Shown: positions 1 through 12,002, counted from the first letter of the stretch. The stretch: 64,000 nt of DNA from Smallanthus sonchifolius (GCA_023525975.1 CM042032.1:69400260-69464259); one strand, 5' to 3'. Notes: generated by a model from the sequence alone, not told the origin. Numbers and translations are program-made.

Positions 1-850
1 TATTCTTAAAGAACCTAGGGACATGACATCCTCACATTTGACAAATCTTGGAAATCATACGTAATTATGGTATTACTTTTGAATATCTGAATTACGGGGT
101 CAAGCCCCATACCAGATTAAAAGGGATATCAAATCATAGTCTACCAATTTAATAGGTTGGTAAACCTATAGTCCATTTCGGGGAACACTAATCCTATGAG
201 ACCATCCCCACAGTCTCACGGTCTACTAAACGAATTGTGACTTTTCCAAACGAACACAGAACTACTTATGGTTTACATACATTGTGAGCATGATAGTCAA
301 GTCATAAATCTACAAATCATGACGATACGATCTAAATGCTAGTACGCACTAGAAAATAGTGCAATAAATGGGAAAAATGGAGATTAAGCTCAACCTTTGC
401 TAGTGAGAGCTCACAAGGAACCTTAAAAATCTTAAATCCATTACAGCCCATGTTAATGGAAGATCCTAGATGACACGAAACCTAAAAGGAGAATAAAAAT
501 TTAATCCTAGAAAATGCTTTCGAAAAGCATAAGGGGGACAAACATAAAGTTTCATTTTCATATTGTATTGTTGCTATCCGATTACAACAAACTGATGGTA
601 ATGGAACTGTGTTACTAACTCTTAAAACTGGGTAGAAACCCATTCTCACTTTTCTGAACACCCATGAAGATTCACTAATCCTTAGTATTTGTTAAGCCAA
701 ATCAACAATACTATCCTCACGTACTTTGGCACCCTCACCTGCTTCATCTAGACGGTAGGTGTACCACAGAAATCTTGACGATACAAGACTACGGTGAGAT
801 TTTGTAATCTCGAATTATGGTTCGACATCTATTGCATGAAGAAATCAATC
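1..850. other. Unassigned intergenic DNA
   Basis: I recognise no coding region, RNA gene or element end here. The stretch ends abruptly where it meets the truncated 5' LTR of the next element; the other LTR copy has unrelated sequence upstream of the matching point. It could be the internal or LTR region of another retrotransposon that starts outside the window. Confidence 0.4.
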
Positions 851-1800
851 GTTTATTATATTTTATACGTAAAAAAAGGCATGATATGTGTGTGTTAAGT
901 ATATTTCAGTAAAGCAATGATATTTTGTGGCAAACGTTTATTATATTTTAGACATAAACAAAGACGTGTTATATGTTAAGTATTCAATCAGTAAAGGAAA
1001 ACTATGTAAAGAAAGTAAAGATATTCCCTACAGGAATGTGTACCAGATTGTAAAGGTCCTCGGGACAGATGTTACTTGTACAAGATGTCAGGTATGGGTT
1101 AAGCCCATTAGTAAGAACCTTTGGGTTTGCTAACGGTTGTACAACTGGGATGAGTGACGGCGGTTGCTCGGGAGAACCACGCAATTCCCCTTAGCTTAAA
1201 GCGGTATTCATGGTGCTAGCCATGAGGGCATTGACCAGGTATTGTCGGTTTATGGTGCTAGCCATGAGGCAGTACAATAGTGACAAGTTAATTGACGGTT
1301 AAACGGTAGTGTCGGTTCATGGTGCTAGCCATGAGGGCAGTATAGTGTAAAGGAATTGACGGTTTACTATATGTTTTAAACTGATTTGAAAAGTAACGTA
1401 TGTAAAGTTTTGCCTTAAGGGTAGTATGTATGTATTAGTAAAACTTTTACAATAATTGATTTAAAGTAGACGTTAGAACTCACTCAGCGTTACTGATTTT
1501 TAGCATACATATCAGTTAAGTGTAGGTGGCTTTGGATGGATGGGGATGCTTGGCTTGGCGAGAAGAGTTACCCGAAGATCGGTGCCTGGCATCCTGTTTA
1601 TGTTATGTTTATGTTTCAGTTGTTTAAGACAAGTTTCCTTTTGTTTCACACAAGCTATGTTTAGACGTGTTATGTAATTCCGCTGCGTATGTTAAAGTTT
1701 AAATCGTTTCCGCAACATGTGTTGAATGTCTTATGTTTAAATGCTATGTGTTGATTAGTAAATCCAATAAGTGAGGCTTCCCGGGGTTTGAGGCCTTACA
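851..1800 (+). repeat. 5' LTR, truncated at its left side
   Basis: This matches 4839-5741 nearly base for base and ends in CCTTACA directly before the primer-binding site. About 1.2 kb of its U3 side is missing compared with the 3' LTR. It contains three spaced copies of a CATGGTGCTAGCCATG hairpin motif (near 1209, 1251 and 1318). Confidence 0.85.
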
Positions 1801-1803
1801 AGT

Positions 1804-1815
1804 TGGTATTAGAGC
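1804..1815 (+). other. Primer-binding site (tRNA-iMet type)
   Basis: TGGTATTAGAGC lies three bases after the LTR end. It differs at one base from the usual plant initiator-tRNA-Met complement TGGTATCAGAGC, which primes minus-strand synthesis. Confidence 0.8.
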
Positions 1816-2137
1816 AATAGTTTAAGAAATTTTGACATTCCCGATGTCCAGACTTAAACTGAGAATGGGACCAAGTAGCGGAAGTCAGTAACGGGTAACT
1901 AAAGCCAAAGCATCAGAAGCGTATAGTAAGTAAAGTTTCTTTCACTGTTTAGAGTGTCAAGATAAGAATAAAGGCTTTAGTTGAATCATGAAAGTGAATA
2001 ATTAGAAAACAAGAAGTGATGTAATGATTAATTACAGATCGCCCGTGTATACTAACATCTTACCTTACTTATTACGTTCTACATATTCCCTAGGATGATG
2101 AAGTTAAATCTCTCTATTCTCTATCTTTCAGTTTGAA

Positions 2138-3398
2138 ATGGCTAGACGTGGAGGAGCTAGAAGAGGTGGAGGAGGAACACGTGGTGGGCGTACAAGCCAC
2201 CGCAGTGGAGCTAGTACAAACCAAGAGATTGAGGGGAGTGTTCACACTACCCATATTGAAACGGAGGTTAGTTAGCACAATGTTGAACATACGGAAGGAG
2301 ATGACCAGCCATTTGAGTTTAAACCAGCCATACAAATAGCTCTCGACCAGGAATTCACCCGACTACTGAAGGAAACCTTACTGATCATACTAGACGAAGC
2401 CTTGAGGAAAGCCAAGGAGAACCCCAACACAACCCTAGTCAATGAAGGGCCCGTGGTGCTTCCAACTATGGGAGGACCAATTCCGGTAGAGAACGTTGCA
2501 CCGCCTACTCGCGACTGCGACTACAAAGCATTTCGAGGTTGTGATCCGCCTGTGCTTACTAGGTGTGAAGAAGCAGCAGATACTTTAGACTGGATTAATG
2601 GCATGGAGTCGACCATTCGTCTTAGTGAGTGCCGACCGGAACAAGCGGTCATGTTCGCTGCAAAGTCATTAAAAGGAGAAACATCACACTGGTGGGAAAC
2701 TGTGAAACAGGCTAAAGGTGACCAAGCGATTGATCTAATGAGATGGAATGACCTGAAAGCATTGGTAACTGAAAAGTTTTGTCCTAAGAAAGAGGTCCAC
2801 AAGGTGGAAAGGGAATTCTTGACTCTACAAGCCGGACTCATGACTCACCGACAGTATACTTCAAAGTACATTGAGTTGGCATGTCTAGTGCCCCATCTCG
2901 TGACAACTGAGGAGAGGAGAATTCATTATTATGTTCAGGGATTACCTCCGAAGATCCGTACTTTCGTCAAAGCCAACACACCAAGTACCTTTGAGTCGGT
3001 GGTTGTTCTGAGCGGCATCGTGTTTAATGACATCGCTTCTACTGAGGGTATCCCTCCAGGAAACAAACGGTAAAGCGTACTAGTGAGGACCTCCAGGTTC
3101 CTGGTGAGAGGAGAGCAAGAGTTAAAGTTGCGGCCTACGTGGCAAGTGTGGAAAGAGACACGGAGGTGAATGTAGAGCTGGTCAGGTGGGATGCTTCAAA
3201 TGTGGCAAGTTCGGACACCAGTCACATGACTGTCCGGACAGGCCTAGATGCCACAACTATGGAGACTAGGGACATTTAAGCCGAGATTGTAGGAAGCCAA
3301 AGGAACCGGAAGCTGGGGGATCCGGAAAAGGAAAAGGTGCAGAGAAAGAACCCTACGTCAACAAGGCCAAAGCAAGGGCCTACCAGATAACTCAGTAA
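2138..3398 (+). pseudogene. Gypsy Gag remnant with zinc knuckles
   Basis: The likely start is ATG 2138, giving an Arg/Gly-rich N-terminus (MARRGGARRGGGG). An in-frame TAG at 2273 interrupts the frame, which then stays open from 2276 to 3073. The middle is a retrotransposon Gag domain: a DTLDWINGME segment, SHWWETV, and FCPKKEVHKVEREF with a later LVPHLVTTEE. A frameshift lies between about 3073 and 3129. The next frame has a complete CX2CX4HX4C knuckle (CFKCGKFGHQSHDC), a degenerate one before it, and a third in which a Cys is Tyr and a stop occurs. The protein would package element RNA; this copy cannot make an intact one. No protease or RT follows. Confidence 0.85.
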
Positions 3399-3654
3399 GA
3401 TATGTTGCAAGCTCTTATATGTTACAGCAAGGTCATATTATTGATTCTTTATATGATTAGTTAGCCCCATTAACTTATATGCCTTAGAACCAGAGATCTG
3501 CCCCGGTTAGACTCTCAGTGGTAGTTAATCACAATGGCCTTCATGACCAAGCTGCCTCGCATAGTTACGGTTTATGCCACCCATTCTGTGATTTGCAATC
3601 AGTATAGCATATGGCAGGTTTCGAGGATGAAACCTGTTGTAAGTAGGGTAGACT
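3399..3654 (+). other. Residual internal tail and polypurine tract
   Basis: This is the only sequence left between gag and the 3' LTR, where about 4 kb of pol would be expected. Its end resembles the plant gypsy consensus: a GAGGATGAAAC box and then a purine-rich tract (about 3640-3654) touching the LTR, which would prime plus-strand DNA synthesis. Confidence 0.65.
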
Positions 3655-5741
3655 TGTAACATCCAGAGTTTTAGAACACGGAATCGTTAGCGAAAATTTA
3701 AAACTTAACAAGGATGAGAGGAGCGGTCTTGGGCTTGAGTGTATGGGCCAACAAGGGCAGGAGTTGGGCCCCTTATAAGCCTCAAGACCAGCCCCAAACC
3801 CCATTATCACCACCATTTTCGTTTTCTAGAGAGAGAAACATTCTAGAGAGAGTGAGTCGGTTTTGCCCCAAGATCGATCAAACCTTCTTCTCCAGTGTTT
3901 GTTTGAAGCTTCTCCGAAGAATCAAGGACAAACAGGTATCAATCCGTCCAGAATCTGAGTTTTTATGTAAAGCGGGGTTTTAGGGTTTCAACAAGTTTTG
4001 TTCAAAAAGATTAGATTTTTACGTGTGTTTTTTAATAAAAACTATAGATTTAGCTTCATGGTTAGGATTAGAACAGTTTTGACGTAAAAAGTTAGGATTT
4101 TGGATCAAAAACGAAGAATCTAGCTTAGAACAGTTGAGTAGTTAGAAAAGTATTTGAATGGTCTGAAAAGTCTAATGCGTTCGAAAAGTATTTCGGACGA
4201 AGAGGGAGATTTCGGACAAAAGTGATTTCAGACATAAGATTTCGGACGAATTAGTTTTCGGGTGAGATAGTTTTCGGGTGAAAGATATTTTAGACAAATT
4301 GGTTTTCGGGCGAAATGGTTTTCGGATAAAAGACATTTCGGACGAATTAGTTTTCGAACGAAATAGATTTCGGATGAAATACATTTCGGGGGAAATAAGA
4401 TTTTGACCAAAATAGATTTCGACCGAGAAAGTTTTCGGTCGAAAAGAGATTTAAGACAAATAGAGTTTTCGACCGAGTAGATTTCGAACAGATAGCTTTG
4501 TATGACTCGGAGTTAACACGTTTCGTTTATGACCACTCGAGCAGATCGTTGAGCCTTAAAGAATAGTAGCTAAAAAGGTCAGGTGAGTTCTAATTCCTTT
4601 TTTGTCTGCTTTAGGTGGTATGCATATTTAGTGTAAAGTGTTTATTACATATTTAGTATTAATAAACAAAGTGAAAAGCTATGTTCTAGTGTAAAGTTTA
4701 AAAGGGGCAAATGTACGTTTTGTGTAAAGTATAGCTATATTATTGGCAACCGTTTAGTATAGTTTCATATACATAAACAAAGTTATAATAAACGAGCTAG
4801 TATGTTCTAAGTAAAGTAAGATATATCTTATGGAAAACGTTTATTATATTTTATACGTAAACAAAGGCATGATATATGTGTGTCAAGTATGTTTCAGTAA
4901 AGCAATGATATTTTATGGCAAGCGTTTATTACATTTTATACATAAACAAAGACATGTTATATGTTAAGTTTTCAATCAGTAAAGGAAAACTATGTAAAGA
5001 AAGTAAAGATATTCCCTACAGGAATGTGTACCAGAATGTAAAGGTCCTCGGGATAGATGTTACTTGTATAAGATGTCAGATATGGGTTAAGCCCATTAGT
5101 AAGAACCTTTGGGTTCGCTAACGGTTGTACAACTTAGATGAGTGACGACGGTTTCTCGGGAGAACCACGCAACTCCCCATAGCTTAAAGCGGTATTGTCG
5201 GTTCATGGTGCTAGCCATGATGGCACTGACCAGGTATTGTCGGTTCATGGTGCTAGCCATGAGGGCGGTACAGTAGTGACAAGTGAATTGACGGTTAAGC
5301 GGTAGTGTCGGTTCATGGTGCTAGCCATGAGGGTAGTACAATGTAAAGGAATTGACGGTTTACAATATGTTTTAAACTGATTTGAAAAGTAACGTATGTA
5401 AAGTTTCTCCTTAAGGGAAGTATGTATAGCGTTGCTGATTTTCAGTATACATATCAGTTAAGTGTAGGTGGCTTTGGATGGATGGGGATGCTTAGCTTGG
5501 CGAGAAGAGTTACCCGAAGATCGGTGTCTGGCATCCCGTTTATGTTATGTTTATGTTTCAGTTGTTTAAGACAAGTTTCCTTTCGTTTCATACAAGCTAT
5601 GTTTAGACGTGTCATGTAATTCCGCTGCGTATTTTAAAGTTTAAATCGTTTCCGCTGCATGTGTTGAATGTCTTATGTTTAAGTGCTATGTGTTGATGAG
5701 TAAATCTAATAAGTGAGGCCTCCCGGGTTTGGGGTCTTACA
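3655..5741 (+). repeat. 3' LTR (about 2.1 kb)
   Basis: It begins TGTAACATCC and ends GTCTTACA, with TG and CA termini. Its right 900 bases match 851-1800. Two internal repeat zones are noteworthy: a degenerate array of TTCGG/CGAAA-containing units (about 4186-4480) and three CATGGTGCTAGCCATG motifs (near 5205, 5245 and 5311). The downstream border is clear; the target duplication cannot be checked. Confidence 0.85.
4186..4480 (+). repeat. Degenerate TTTTCGG(A/G)CGAAAT array inside the LTR
   Basis: Roughly fifteen imperfect units of 16-21 bases follow one another, each built on a TTTCGG-N-CGAAA core that is nearly self-complementary. It lies in the U3 side of the LTR, upstream of the part kept in the 5' LTR. 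Confidence 0.7.
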
Positions 5742-6010
5742 ATCTAGCCTGAAAGAAAGTTCAATGGAAATGATGTGTTCAATAAGAAAGAACAAACTTT
5801 CTTCTGATTTCTGAAAACATACATCTATATCTTCTTCTTGTGCATATGTACTTATGACTGTTATTTTTGCATCAATAATTCTTTTCTTTATATAGGAACA
5901 TAACTTAAACCACAAGTATGAAAATATAAAAAATTGGTTGGTACCAAATTAAGGTAAGTGTATTATGTTTTATAATTAGATAAAATTTGACTTCCCTTAT
6001 ATTTAACAAA
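5742..6010. other. Spacer without recognised features
   Basis: This AT-rich sequence lies between the gypsy LTR and the Helitron end. I see nothing to annotate in it. Confidence 0.4.
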
Positions 6011-7565
6011 CTAGCTTTAATCTCGTGTGTTACACAGGGTGAAACATTAATATTATATTGATAAATATTTTACCACCTTTTGTTATACAAATTTGATATT
6101 ATATTGGTAACTTTTTCATTTTGTTAAATGTTAAGATTATATGGATGAGAGTAATCAAAATATAAAAAAATACATGAAAATATATTTTATAAGTGGTATA
6201 CTTTTTACAATACATTAAATTACATATCAAATGAAACCTTACAATGATGCTTCACAAATTTGAAAATACTTTATTGTATACAACATTTAACGTGGTATTA
6301 GTAATTTTTTCATGTTTACCAAAGATTAATAGTTTGAGTCCATCACCACTTTCAACTATTGATAATGCAACATACAGCTGACCATGAATAAACACTGAAT
6401 ATTTCAAATACAAACCAACATTTGAAAGTGATTGCGCTAAACTTTTATTCATGGTCATTGCAAAACATACAACAATTGTATATTTTCTTCTTTGAAATTT
6501 AAATGAAATTCTTTTGTCTGAATGTGTTAACCCAATTATAGGGATAAAATTGTGATGACCAATGTTGGTTCCAGATATAATATCCGCTTCTATAACGCAG
6601 TAACCTAGTGATTTGACCTAAAGTCTTGTTCCATTACATAAACCATTTTTTTATCAATATTTCTTAGTAGCATAATTGGAACACCGACATTTAGAACTAA
6701 TTGATGGTTTGACAAACCTGATAATTTAAGTCCATTTAGAAAATCAGGAGATTATAAACTTTTATCAAAATTACCATCAAGATGTTCTGATTGACAGATA
6801 CTATCTACACTTGTATACGAAAAATCTCGCTAAACTTTTAATACTAAATCTCTCATTAAAAAAAGATACAAATAAAATTTAAATTTCAACAATATATCGT
6901 CTTTTAAATTCAAAATTAAAAAATCTCACTCCTTAATATATCGACACAATTTAAATTTAAACTTCCAAAATTAAAACTAATAAATTAGAATTGAAACCAA
7001 ACATATTTTTTTGAAAAAAAATGTCGTTATTTAAAAAAGAATTAAAGTTTAAAATATAACACACTTTTTAAAAATAAATATTTATAAGTTTCTTAATTTT
7101 TATTTAAAAACTAACTATTAAAATTTACAAATCAAAATAAAAAAAATTATTTATAAATATCAAGCTTAATTAAAAAAACTACTAATTAAATATTAATAAA
7201 CTTTATTCTAACACATACTTATTTAAAATACAAAAGTAGTATTTTTAAATTTTATATGTAAAACTAAAAAATCTTGTTTTTTTAATAATAAAATTTTATA
7301 AACTCGCTTTTTTAAAATCTCCTACTTTTTAATTCTTGATTTTTTTAAAATATTAATTTTTGATGATAATTAGAAAAAAAATGTGAGTCAATGGTAAAAA
7401 TGATGAATTGATTTGGTAAAATGTTTATTTATGTAATTTAAAAAAAGGACTAAATATGAAAAGATTGAATGATGATGTAAATATGGTTTTGGGAAAAAAA
7501 AGCTTCTGAGATAGAATATGATGATGCCAAGTGACAATATATTTAGTCTTTTATTAGAAGAGGGA
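6011..7565 (-). mobile_element. Helitron with degenerate helicase
   Basis: On the minus strand the element starts TC after an A (complement of 7564-7566). It ends with a GTGT-AAC-ACAC hairpin, a short spacer and CTAG, followed by T (complement of 6010-6034). This is the A^T target and CTRR end expected of Helitrons. A PIF1-type helicase fragment lies near the 3' side. The rest (about 6800-7560) is very AT-rich and shows no coding. No Rep domain is visible, so the copy is non-autonomous. Confidence 0.75.
6252..6780 (-). pseudogene. Helitron PIF1-like helicase, C-terminal fragment
   Basis: The minus strand encodes the C-terminal part of a plant Helitron helicase. It shows an LNGLKLSGLSNHQL stretch, VGVPIMLLRNID, then a break (stop/frameshift near 6610). 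It continues with EADIISGTNIG, FKFQRRKYTIVVCFA, MTMNKSLAQSLSNVGLYL and FIHGQLYVALS, which correspond to the late helicase motifs (MTINKSQGQS, HGQLYVALSR). The Walker motifs and the whole Rep part are missing. In intact elements this enzyme unwinds DNA for rolling-circle transposition. Inactive here. Confidence 0.85.
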
Positions 7566-7850
7566 TAATATATTTAATTCAAACTTGATTGTATTAAAAA
7601 TCAAAATATGATTAAAAAAATAATATATTTGCTATTTAAATTATGTAGTATTTCACATTTGAGAAATCTTTGGTTAATTTATCAAATCTTGATTGCAACT
7701 CACACGAACCAATAAATCTTCATATGACATGTTAGTAGGATTGAAGATTTCTATCCTTAAATCTTCGATCCTTAATCTTGATAAAGGTGCTTTGATCTTC
7801 TAAAGTCTAAATAATCCATAAGAGCAGCTGGATCTCTACGAACATAACTA
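7566..7850. other. Spacer without recognised features
   Basis: AT-rich sequence between the Helitron 5' end and the next inverted-repeat element. No ORF or repeat end was recognised. Confidence 0.4.
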
Positions 7851-7974
7851 ATGGACTGTTTGGTAGCCATTTAATGGTCATTAAGAGGTTACCTCTTAAT
7901 GGTTCAAAGCCTCTTAATGGTTAAGAGGTAAGGGGCCATGTAACTTGTGAGGACTTACCTTTAAAATGTTATCT

Positions 7975-8883
7975 TTTTTTTTTTGAAAGGCAAACTTCAT
8001 TAAAAACACCGGCCGGCCCCAAAACAGGGCCGCCACAAAGCAACAAAACACTACATATTCACAAAACTACACCAGTCCTCCCAACTACACATTTTGGACT
8101 TCATTCTACTATTAAACCATAAAAAACCAACCGATTTAATTTCACTGATGATGTCCGCCACCCTCACCACCTTATTGTTGAATTTACACTCGTTTCTGAC
8201 TCTCCAAATACTCCAACACCCGATAATGATTATACCATGGAAAACTTCCTTGGCCATCCCCTTTAGCCCAACATGATCCTTAAGCTCCAAAAGATCCCGA
8301 AATGAAAAAGAAAAAATCTGTTCCACCCGGCACCAAGAACTGACAAAACTCCAGACCGCTGCAGCCACGTAACAAGCTGAAAAAATGTGATCCACTGATT
8401 GCTCCCCACTCTCGCATAGAGGGCACACCGAATTTTCAATATGAATGTTCCGGATCCGCAGGAATTTTTTCCATCTCAGCACGCCATTCGAAAATGTTAC
8501 ACTTAAGCAGAATCCACTTACACCACTCCCAAACATATCGATTAGAATAATCCTCCTCCATGTACATCATTCTTCTCTCATTACTCACCGAGAAATAACC
8601 ATTATGGTCGCCACACCACGTCCACTTATCCCTCACCCCTGACAACACCACCGCCTCTATCACCTTGACGATCTCGCCCAATTCGGTCAACTCGACACCC
8701 GAGGCCGGTCTCCTTCTCCATTGCCAATCCGCCTCACCAATCCTCTCGTCCTTCTTGATTCTATCATTCACCTTGCAAAGCTTTACTACCTCCAATTTCA
8801 AAAGATTTGGGAATCTCTCCTTTAAAATTACATTCCCCACCCACGGATCAGTCCAAATTTATACAAGATTTGGGAACCTCTCA
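7975..8883 (-). mobile_element. 5'-truncated LINE insertion
   Basis: A minus-strand LINE 3' end is flanked by a 15-bp target duplication with one mismatch (7960-7974 and 8884-8898, TTTAAAATGTTATCT against TTTAAGATGTTATCT). Its poly(A) tail appears as poly-T at 7973-7984. Only the last 0.9 kb of the element was copied, as is typical of target-primed reverse transcription. Confidence 0.85.
8051..8840 (-). pseudogene. LINE ORF2 C-terminus, zf-RVT domain
   Basis: The minus strand encodes two overlapping frames that together make the end of a plant non-LTR reverse transcriptase. The upstream part (8840 to about 8440) has the DKWTWCGDHNGYFSVS and WKWILLKCNIFEWR regions. After a frameshift near 8500-8540 the second frame (8536-8051) carries the zinc-binding core CPLCESGEQSVDHIFSAC, then WSIWRVRNECKFNN. 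The WTW...G.FSV.S and CPLC..E.ES..H.F..C signatures are typical of the RVT zinc-binding domain. Reverse transcriptase and endonuclease domains are absent. Confidence 0.85.
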
Positions 8884-9066
8884 TTTAAGATGTTATCTGT
8901 TAACCATTCAGACTTAAGGTTACCTCTCAACTATTAAAAGGCTTTGAACCATTAACAGGTAGCCTCTTAATGACCATTAAGAGGCTTAACCATTAAAAGG
9001 CTTTGAACCATTAAGAGGTAGCCTTTTAATGGTCATTAAGAGGCTACCAAACAGCCCCTAACTTTG

Positions 9067-9209
9067 TTGGTTCATACATGTCTAATATATGGCTCAAATA
9101 CTACTAAAAAGTAACTAAATGTTATATAATTTGCCTACCAATTGCTATATAATTTTGTATAAGATATATATACTTTTGCCTAGTAATATCTTTCTAGTAA
9201 TACAATTAA
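9067..9209. other. Short AT-rich spacer
   Basis: Nothing recognised between the TIR element and the SINE. Confidence 0.4.
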
Positions 9210-9221
9210 AAAGGGAGAGAG

Positions 9222-9341
9222 ATCAGAGGGTCTTCGGCGTAGCAGTATCTTGGAGTTTAAAATGGTGCCCCTTTACCTTGAGGTTGAGGATTCGAGTCCC
9301 ACGGTGGCCAATGATGTAGATTATATTGCTGTTAAAAAAAG
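9222..9341 (+). mobile_element. tRNA-derived SINE
   Basis: A short element with a box-B-like GATTCGAGTCC (about 9291-9301) and an A-rich 3' end is flanked by a 12-bp direct repeat AAAGGGAGAGAG (9210-9221 and 9342-9353). The box A is weak. Structure and duplication fit a SINE mobilised by LINE enzymes. Confidence 0.6.
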
Positions 9342-9353
9342 AAAGGGAGAGAG

Positions 9354-10835
9354 GAAAGAAAGCTGTGGACTATCATAATTTGATTTTTCTCAAGTATAAT
9401 ACCTTTTGAAATAACTTTTAAAACTAACGGTATTTTTTCTAACTTCACCAATTATACTCTTCTTTAAAATGTAACGTCGGTGGCTAGAGTGACACCGACC
9501 TATTTACAAGTTTGCCATTGAAATGAGAAGGAACTAATATTAGACCTGAATTACAAGTTCGCCATAGAAATAAAAGGAACTGATATTGAAACATGCTAAA
9601 TTACATGTTTGCCATCGAATGAGAAGGAATTAATATTAAAGCTAAATTACAAGCATGCCACCCAATTAAAAGGAACTAATATTGAAACAAAATAGCTGTT
9701 GATTTACAAGTTTTCAATTCTTTTTTTAACTCTTTTATTTTTTTCTTCTTTTATTACTTTTTTTTCATTGCGTTGAAATCTTATTTCCTGATTTTAATCG
9801 TTTTTTTTCTTATTTGTTTCTTTTCCTTCATTTCTTTTCTTTATTAAACAAATTTCCCTTTAAGTTCTTTTTTACGAATATATGGTTTTAGATTTCTAAT
9901 CGTTGCGTCTGTATTTGGGTTCGAGTTTCTTGACACTACATTTTCAAGTTTTACGGCAGAGTGACGTTCGCTTTTACGACGAGAAACGCTTTAGGGTTTT
10001 ACGTTTGAGTGACAGTCGTTGCGACGTATTATTTTATCTGCGTTTGTGTTCAGGTTACTTGACGGTTTCGGGTTTTACGCCGATTGGGTACGTTTTAAGG
10101 TTTTCCGACAGAGATACAGCCGATACAACGTATTTTTATATATGCGTTTTCGTGCCGCCGCCGCAGGCTAATTCCTAGTTACTATTAAAACTTGAAAATT
10201 TATTGGTTTTTTATTTCACTTTTTAACTTCTATTTATATATTTGTTTTTCAGATTCTTTAATAAAGTTTTAATGTAGATGAGTTGGTAAGCCCTTAACTA
10301 TTAAACGTAGGGTACACGGTTCGAGTCTTTTAACCCCTATTTTTTTTTTCTTTTTTCCTTTAGTATTTTTGTATTTTCCTTTCCAATTACGTTTTTTTTC
10401 TTCAACGATTTTGTCGTTTTAGTGTTACATCATGTTTACTCTGCAACGTGCTTGACGTAATACTCTTTTCTATCTATACTAAATTGCAGCAACTCTTTAC
10501 GTTTCTTTTATGTACTTAACGATGTTAATGTCACCGCCACAACACACGTTACGAAGTTCGTAAACGGGCTGTATCGCGCGGGCTTAATTATGTGCTTAAT
10601 CACGTTAACGTCACCGTACAACCACACCGTAAGTTCCATTTTTTGTGTTTCCGTATATATACTTGCTTTTCGAATATACCGTTGCGACGTGCTTATTTAT
10701 ATGTACATTCTTGAGCCGTCATTTTATCTTTTCGTTATACGAACCCGCGTCATGCTTAGTTATACCCACGTTCCCAAAACGCCGTTTTATCTTTTGGTTA
10801 TATGAACTCGCCGCAACGCGCGGAATCTAATCTAG
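9354..10835 (+). mobile_element. Probable Helitron; 3' end clear, 5' end not located
   Basis: The right end has a GC-rich hairpin CCGC-AACGC-GCGG (10811-10823), an 8-base spacer and CTAG (10832-10835) followed by T. These are the marks of a Helitron 3' end. The interior is T-rich and has no recognisable Rep or helicase coding. I could not place the 5' TC, so the left coordinate is only an outer limit. Confidence 0.5.
10272..10331 (+). repeat. tRNA-like sequence, possible SINE remnant
   Basis: A GATGAGTTGGTAAGC segment resembles box A and GGTTCGAGTC, about 35 bases later, resembles box B. A pyrimidine run follows. It lies inside the Helitron-like region. It is too short and diverged to call a tRNA gene. 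Confidence 0.35.
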
Positions 10836-11646
10836 TTAAAGTTTATAAATACGGGTCTCTTCTCCTGCAAACTCACACTACTTTCAAATAATCTTTTTTT
10901 CTATAATTTTCATTTAAGATATTCTCTAATAACTTATAATATATATTGTTTAATATGAAGTTATTTATACAGTTTTAGTCAATTCTTTTATAATTTGATG
11001 TAACTTTATTAAAAATTGAGTTATATTTACTAGAAGTGTTTTTTGGTCTCATGGTATAAAAATGTAATTTACTTTTGATACAACTTAATTTTTAATAAAA
11101 CTTATATCAAAACATATATGAAAATTCAAACAAAACTACATATCTAGATTTATATTAAATATTATAAATTATTTAAAAAAATTAAAAAAATATATATCTT
11201 AAATGAAAATTTAGTAAAGAAAGTGAAAGATAACTTTTCATTTCAAATTTCTATGAGTTGAAGGAGAGAGAATTAAGGTTAAAGGAAAAAAAATACATAC
11301 ACTTATAAAAGATAAAAAAAATAAGTTGTCACTTATGGCCTTTATATTTAATGAGCCCTAATTTTAAGATTTAACTTTGTTTGATTTTCAGGTTTTGATA
11401 AGTACAACAAAAAATCAGTATACTTGAAAGCGTTTTTTTTAATAAAGTTTACTCCAACTTTAATATTATGATTGTATACCTTTAAGAAATTGTATGAAAA
11501 AAATATATGAATAATCATATTTTCATGTGTTAGGATTTTAAAAAAGAGATTTTCTTTTTTACAAAAAAGGCCCCGATTTTATAATTCGTTTTGCAAGATT
11601 GAGCCTTGGTACATCTGAATTAGGATAAAGGAAAAAAAAAGTAAGA
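10836..11646. other. AT-rich spacer
   Basis: About 800 bases with homopolymer runs and no coding or element ends that I recognise. Confidence 0.4.
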
Positions 11647-12002
11647 GACAATAGCTGACCAACATTACTTTAGGTAATTGTTTGTGTAAATTTTTTTTTT
11701 AGCTTTTTCGTACCTGACTTTTCAAAATCTAGCCATTTTTATCCCTGTGGTTTGGCTATTTTAGCCATTTTCATTCAAAAAAAACTTTTTTTTTAGCTTT
11801 TTCGTCCCTGAATTTTCAAAATATAGTCATTTTCATCCACCTTCGTACACAAAGTTTTTGGATGAAAGTGGCTAAAATGGTCAAACCACAGGGATGAAAA
11901 TGGCTAAATTTTGAAAAGTCAGGGACGAAAAATCTAAAATAAAATATTTTTGGATGAAAATGACTAAAATGTTAAAACCAAAAGGATGAAAATGACACTT
12001 TA

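Larger units (their letters stand above)
851..5741 (+). mobile_element. Ty3/gypsy element, gag only, pol deleted (TR-GAG-like)
   Basis: Two homologous LTRs flank a short interior holding a primer-binding site, a gag remnant with zinc knuckles and a purine tract, but no protease, reverse transcriptase or integrase. The left LTR is cut at about 851: homology with the right LTR starts abruptly at 851/4839. The right LTR begins TGTAAC and ends TTACA, as usual for the family. With pol missing, the element could only have moved using proteins from a relative. No target duplication can be tested because the left end is lost. Confidence 0.85.
7853..9058. mobile_element. TIR element (MITE-like) split by a LINE
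   Basis: The ends are inverted repeats of about 60 bases: CTGTTTGGTAGCC at the left and its complement at the right. Each is followed by several TTAATGGTCATTAAGAGG-type subrepeats in alternating orientation. Without the LINE the element is about 300 bp and has no coding capacity. The flanks share only a rough TAACT, so the exact ends and target duplication, and therefore the superfamily, are uncertain; hAT is possible. Confidence 0.7.

Noticed and set aside
2114..2335. Open frame on the minus strand rich in Ser/Thr
   Set aside because: It is the complement of the Arg/Gly-rich start of gag.
4172..4410. Repetitive open frames on the minus strand of the LTR
   Set aside because: They reflect the TTTCGG-CGAAA array, which has no stops by composition; no known protein repeat fits.
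9903..10178. 91-codon open frame in the Helitron-like region
   Set aside because: No similarity recognised; the Phe/Arg/Asp-rich content follows the TTTACG-type repeated words of the DNA.
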